Below are positions 30,600-32,756 of a stretch of DNA of 32,756 nt, piece after piece. The stretch's first letter is position 1; each line of letters opens with the position of its first letter. Origin of the DNA: Clostridia bacterium (GTDB lineage: Bacteria; Bacillota; Clostridia; Christensenellales; CAG-138); the NCBI GenBank assembly GCA_017395105.1, contig JAFPWD010000031.1:1-32756 (forward strand), given 5' to 3'. The position numbers and the translations under genes are program-made. Below the pieces are notes generated by a model, which searched no databases, was not told the DNA's origin, and saw only the letters and a program-made list of their open reading frames with translations.

Positions 30600-32756
30600 A
30601 TGAAAAAAGCTCTGTCTCTGATGATCTGCGCTGTAATGGTATTCGCGTTTATGATGCCGTTATTCCGCGATAGCATCGCCGATGCAAAGCAGCTCGACAC
30701 AAAAGCCGTTGACGGCGGCAACGAGCTCACGGTTCAAAAAGTGCAGGATGAAGCCTTGCGCGATACCGTTTATATGAACAGCGGCTTAGCCTCCATTCCC
30801 AAGCTTTCCAAGCAGGAGATCTATCAGCTTCTGCGCAATAACCCGACCACCATGCCCTCGAACGTTTTCGTTACGGCGCCCACCTATAATCCGTATACCA
30901 CGGGCGAGCTGACTCAGGAAGTTTTGAGCCGAACTCTCAACAGGCTCAACGCACTCAGGCAGCTCTGCGGCCTTACACCCGTTGCTCTTGATGCTGCGCT
31001 TTGCCAAAACGCTCAGTACGGCGCGGTGCTCCAGGCATGTTTGCCATCTCTCAATCACACACCGCCCGCATCAAGCAAGCCCGAAGGCATGACGGACGAG
31101 TTTTTCAACCTCGGGTATAACGCTTCAAGCTCGAGCAATCTCTACGCAGGCAGGGATCTGACGAGAACGCCCGACGGCTTCATGAACGACAGCGACTCCG
31201 GCAATATCAAAAGAGTCGGTCATCGCCGCTGGCAGCTCAACCCCGCGATGGGCAAGATCGGCTTCGGCTATGCAGAAAAATCCGATTCAAACTTTCGCAG
31301 ATATACCTGCGAAAAGGTGTTTGACTCCAGCGTAACGCCCGGTGAATACGATTTTATCTCCTGGCCTTCCTCCGGCAATTTTCCGAACAACACCGATGGT
31401 TTCGACAGCAACACCGCTTGGAGCGTAACCTTCAACCTTTCCAAATACACCGCGCTCAACGAGAACGATATCACCGTTACAATAACCAGGGACAGCGACG
31501 ACACCGTTTGGACGCTGGACAGCACCTGCAAGGATACAGGCACCCGCGGCAAGTATCTGACCGTCAGTACCGGCGGCATCGGCTCCGGCACCTGCCTTAT
31601 CTTCAGACCCGATGGCATCACCAAATACGAGGGCATTTATACCGTTGTGATCAATGGCGTCAAGGATAGAAGCGGCAACAGCGTAAGCTGCGCCTTCCAA
31701 GTCGATTTCTTCAATGCAGCTGTGGATCCCAACGAGCCCACTCCCGTTCCGACTCCCGTTCCAACGCCCACGCCCGCGCCCACTCCCACTCCCGAACCCA
31801 CCGACATCCCCTCGGACGGCGAGCTCGTTACCGAAAAGAGCATCGTTCTTGAGGCCGACGGAACCTATACCATCTCCTTTGGTGCATATTCCACCGGAAC
31901 GCTGCATGATGCGAGCAGCGAGATGAAATTCTATTTTGACGGTGACGTTACGCTTCCAAGCACTGTTTCCTTGAACGTTCTGAAATACAAATGCTTAAGA
32001 TATGAAAACGGCGAGCCTGTGTTCGCATCCTACGGCTCCTCCATTTATAATGACGTTTCGATTGGTGTTTCTTACTATGCTTACAGTCCCAATAGACTTT
32101 TGATGACCGTTTCCGGCTTCGACTTCTATTCAAACACCGTAAGCTACAGCGGCGGCTATAAGATAGTTGTTAAGGTCTATGGCGTTTCCCCCAGATATGC
32201 CAATGCGGTTGGCACGGTTCAAACGAATGAAGTGGCAAGAACCGGTATCTATCTAAACAGCAGCGCCGCCGCTCCCGATGCGGTTTTCCCCGATGAAAAC
32301 ATAATGATCGGCAACAGATACGTTTCCTACGATTTCGGAAAACAGCTCGTTTTCAGCGAGGACGGCGTTTCTGACGTGCTTTCGATAGACTCCGCATTCC
32401 CCGCATACAAAAGTCAGAACGGCGCATACGCTTACAACACCTCCATGCCTTCCGGCGAGGACGATGCTCCCGGCTACAGTGCCACCATCTCCGAAAAAAA
32501 GCTAAGCTTCGATCCGCTCAGCATCAATACCGACCTCACTACGATGAATGCACTTATCCGTCTTTCCGGCGGCAGCTATGAATGGACGAAGCTTACCTTC
32601 CTTCCTGCAACCGCAGTTCTGTATGAAGAGGGCTTCGGCACCTACAGCAACTCCGAATCCGGCGGCGAAAACGGTCAGTGGACTGTTGACGGCACTCCGA
32701 GCGATACGCCTCAGACCGGCGGCGGCGTTTACGGCTTTGATGCGAGCTATCTTGGC
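30600..32756 (+). CDS. large secreted CAP (SCP-like) domain protein, cut by the window end
   Basis: An open frame of 719 codons that reaches the window edge without a stop. The signal peptide ends near residue 29 (SIADA-K). Residues about 105-225 form a CAP/SCP-like domain of the Firmicute type: LNRLNALRQLCGLTPVALD, SLNHTPPAS (His153), and FMNDSDSGNIKRVGHRRW (GHRRW at 207-211), then LNPAMGKIGFG. A beta domain and a Pro/Thr-rich repeat linker (about 376-408, PTPVPTPVPTPTP) follow. The remaining 310 residues are beta-rich and unrecognised, ending near YEEGFGTYSNSESGGENG. AAGGAG lies seven bases before the ATG. CAP proteins have varied roles on the cell surface; no activity is inferred. A dockerin or surface anchor may lie beyond the window. 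Confidence 0.85.
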   Translation, partial: MKKALSLMICAVMVFAFMMPLFRDSIADAKQLDTKAVDGGNELTVQKVQDEALRDTVYMNSGLASIPKLSKQEIYQLLRNNPTTMPSNVFVTAPTYNPYTTGELTQEVLSRTLNRLNALRQLCGLTPVALDAALCQNAQYGAVLQACLPSLNHTPPASSKPEGMTDEFFNLGYNASSSSNLYAGRDLTRTPDGFMNDSDSGNIKRVGHRRWQLNPAMGKIGFGYAEKSDSNFRRYTCEKVFDSSVTPGEYDFISWPSSGNFPNNTDGFDSNTAWSVTFNLSKYTALNENDITVTITRDSDDTVWTLDSTCKDTGTRGKYLTVSTGGIGSGTCLIFRPDGITKYEGIYTVVINGVKDRSGNSVSCAFQVDFFNAAVDPNEPTPVPTPVPTPTPAPTPTPEPTDIPSDGELVTEKSIVLEADGTYTISFGAYSTGTLHDASSEMKFYFDGDVTLPSTVSLNVLKYKCLRYENGEPVFASYGSSIYNDVSIGVSYYAYSPNRLLMTVSGFDFYSNTVSYSGGYKIVVKVYGVSPRYANAVGTVQTNEVARTGIYLNSSAAAPDAVFPDENIMIGNRYVSYDFGKQLVFSEDGVSDVLSIDSAFPAYKSQNGAYAYNTSMPSGEDDAPGYSATISEKKLSFDPLSINTDLTTMNALIRLSGGSYEWTKLTFLPATAVLYEEGFGTYSNSESGGENGQWTVDGTPSDTPQTGGGVYGFDASYLG

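Noticed and set aside
31726-31822. Pro/Thr repeat as a tandem DNA repeat or CRISPR-like array
   Set aside because: The repeats are short, irregular at the DNA level and in frame, encoding an extracellular linker.

Overview
The window looks like chromosomal DNA of an anaerobic, spore-forming Clostridia-type Firmicute, probably an uncultured gut or rumen lineage. The evidence is a full-length spoIVA, a DUF512-der gene pair, Gram-positive ribosome binding sites (GGAGG) and sigma-A-like promoters, a BlaI/M56 pair, a coenzyme-B12 glutamate mutase operon and dockerin-bearing secreted proteins. Base composition is about balanced by eye. No tRNA, rRNA, CRISPR array, insertion sequence or phage gene was seen.

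Layout. (1) 1-3538, plus strand: the tail of an unknown gene, then a DUF5685 protein translationally coupled to a J-domain protein, a small ECF-S-like membrane protein and an acyltransferase-3 membrane protein. (2) 3654-5945, minus strand: a VanZ-like protein, then a separate promoter driving the beta and gamma subunits of a sodium-pumping decarboxylase plus an unrecognised 114-residue gene. (3) 6104-10777, minus strand: glmS-glmL-glmE, an unreported 36-codon ORF, then mal. This is the first half of the methylaspartate route of glutamate fermentation (glutamate to methylaspartate to mesaconate). (4) 11095-13530, plus: a secreted M30-like metalloprotease with Ig-like and dockerin modules. (5) 13687-17459, minus: a BlaI repressor with two matching operator dyads, followed by an M56 (BlaR1-type) membrane protease whose sensor region is a leucine-rich repeat array. 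It is interrupted by an apparent one-base frameshift. (6) 17622-23584, minus: seven closely packed genes (YgjP-like peptidase, ComEC-like metallo-beta-lactamase protein, zinc-ribbon membrane protein, DUF3810 peptidase-like protein, flavodoxin, YbaK deacylase, deoB) behind a promoter that predicts a nearly leaderless mRNA. (7) 23699-27508, plus: DUF512 radical-SAM-like protein, der and an SGNH-hydrolase lipoprotein. (8) 27617 to the end, plus: a secreted LRR-dockerin protein, spoIVA with a candidate sigma-E promoter, and a secreted CAP-domain protein cut by the window end.

Themes. The glutamate mutase/MAL operon and the sodium-pump decarboxylase subunits point to amino-acid fermentation with sodium-coupled energy conservation, though the decarboxylase alpha subunit and the later pathway enzymes are not in this window. 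A second theme is the cell surface: two dockerin proteins, a CAP protein, an SGNH lipoprotein, several zinc-metallohydrolases and a BlaI/M56-LRR sensor. The least familiar items are the M56-LRR sensor with its operator pair, the 36-residue ORF in the glutamate mutase operon, the 114-residue gene after the decarboxylase pump, and prenyl-synthase-like Asp-rich motifs in the DUF5685 protein.
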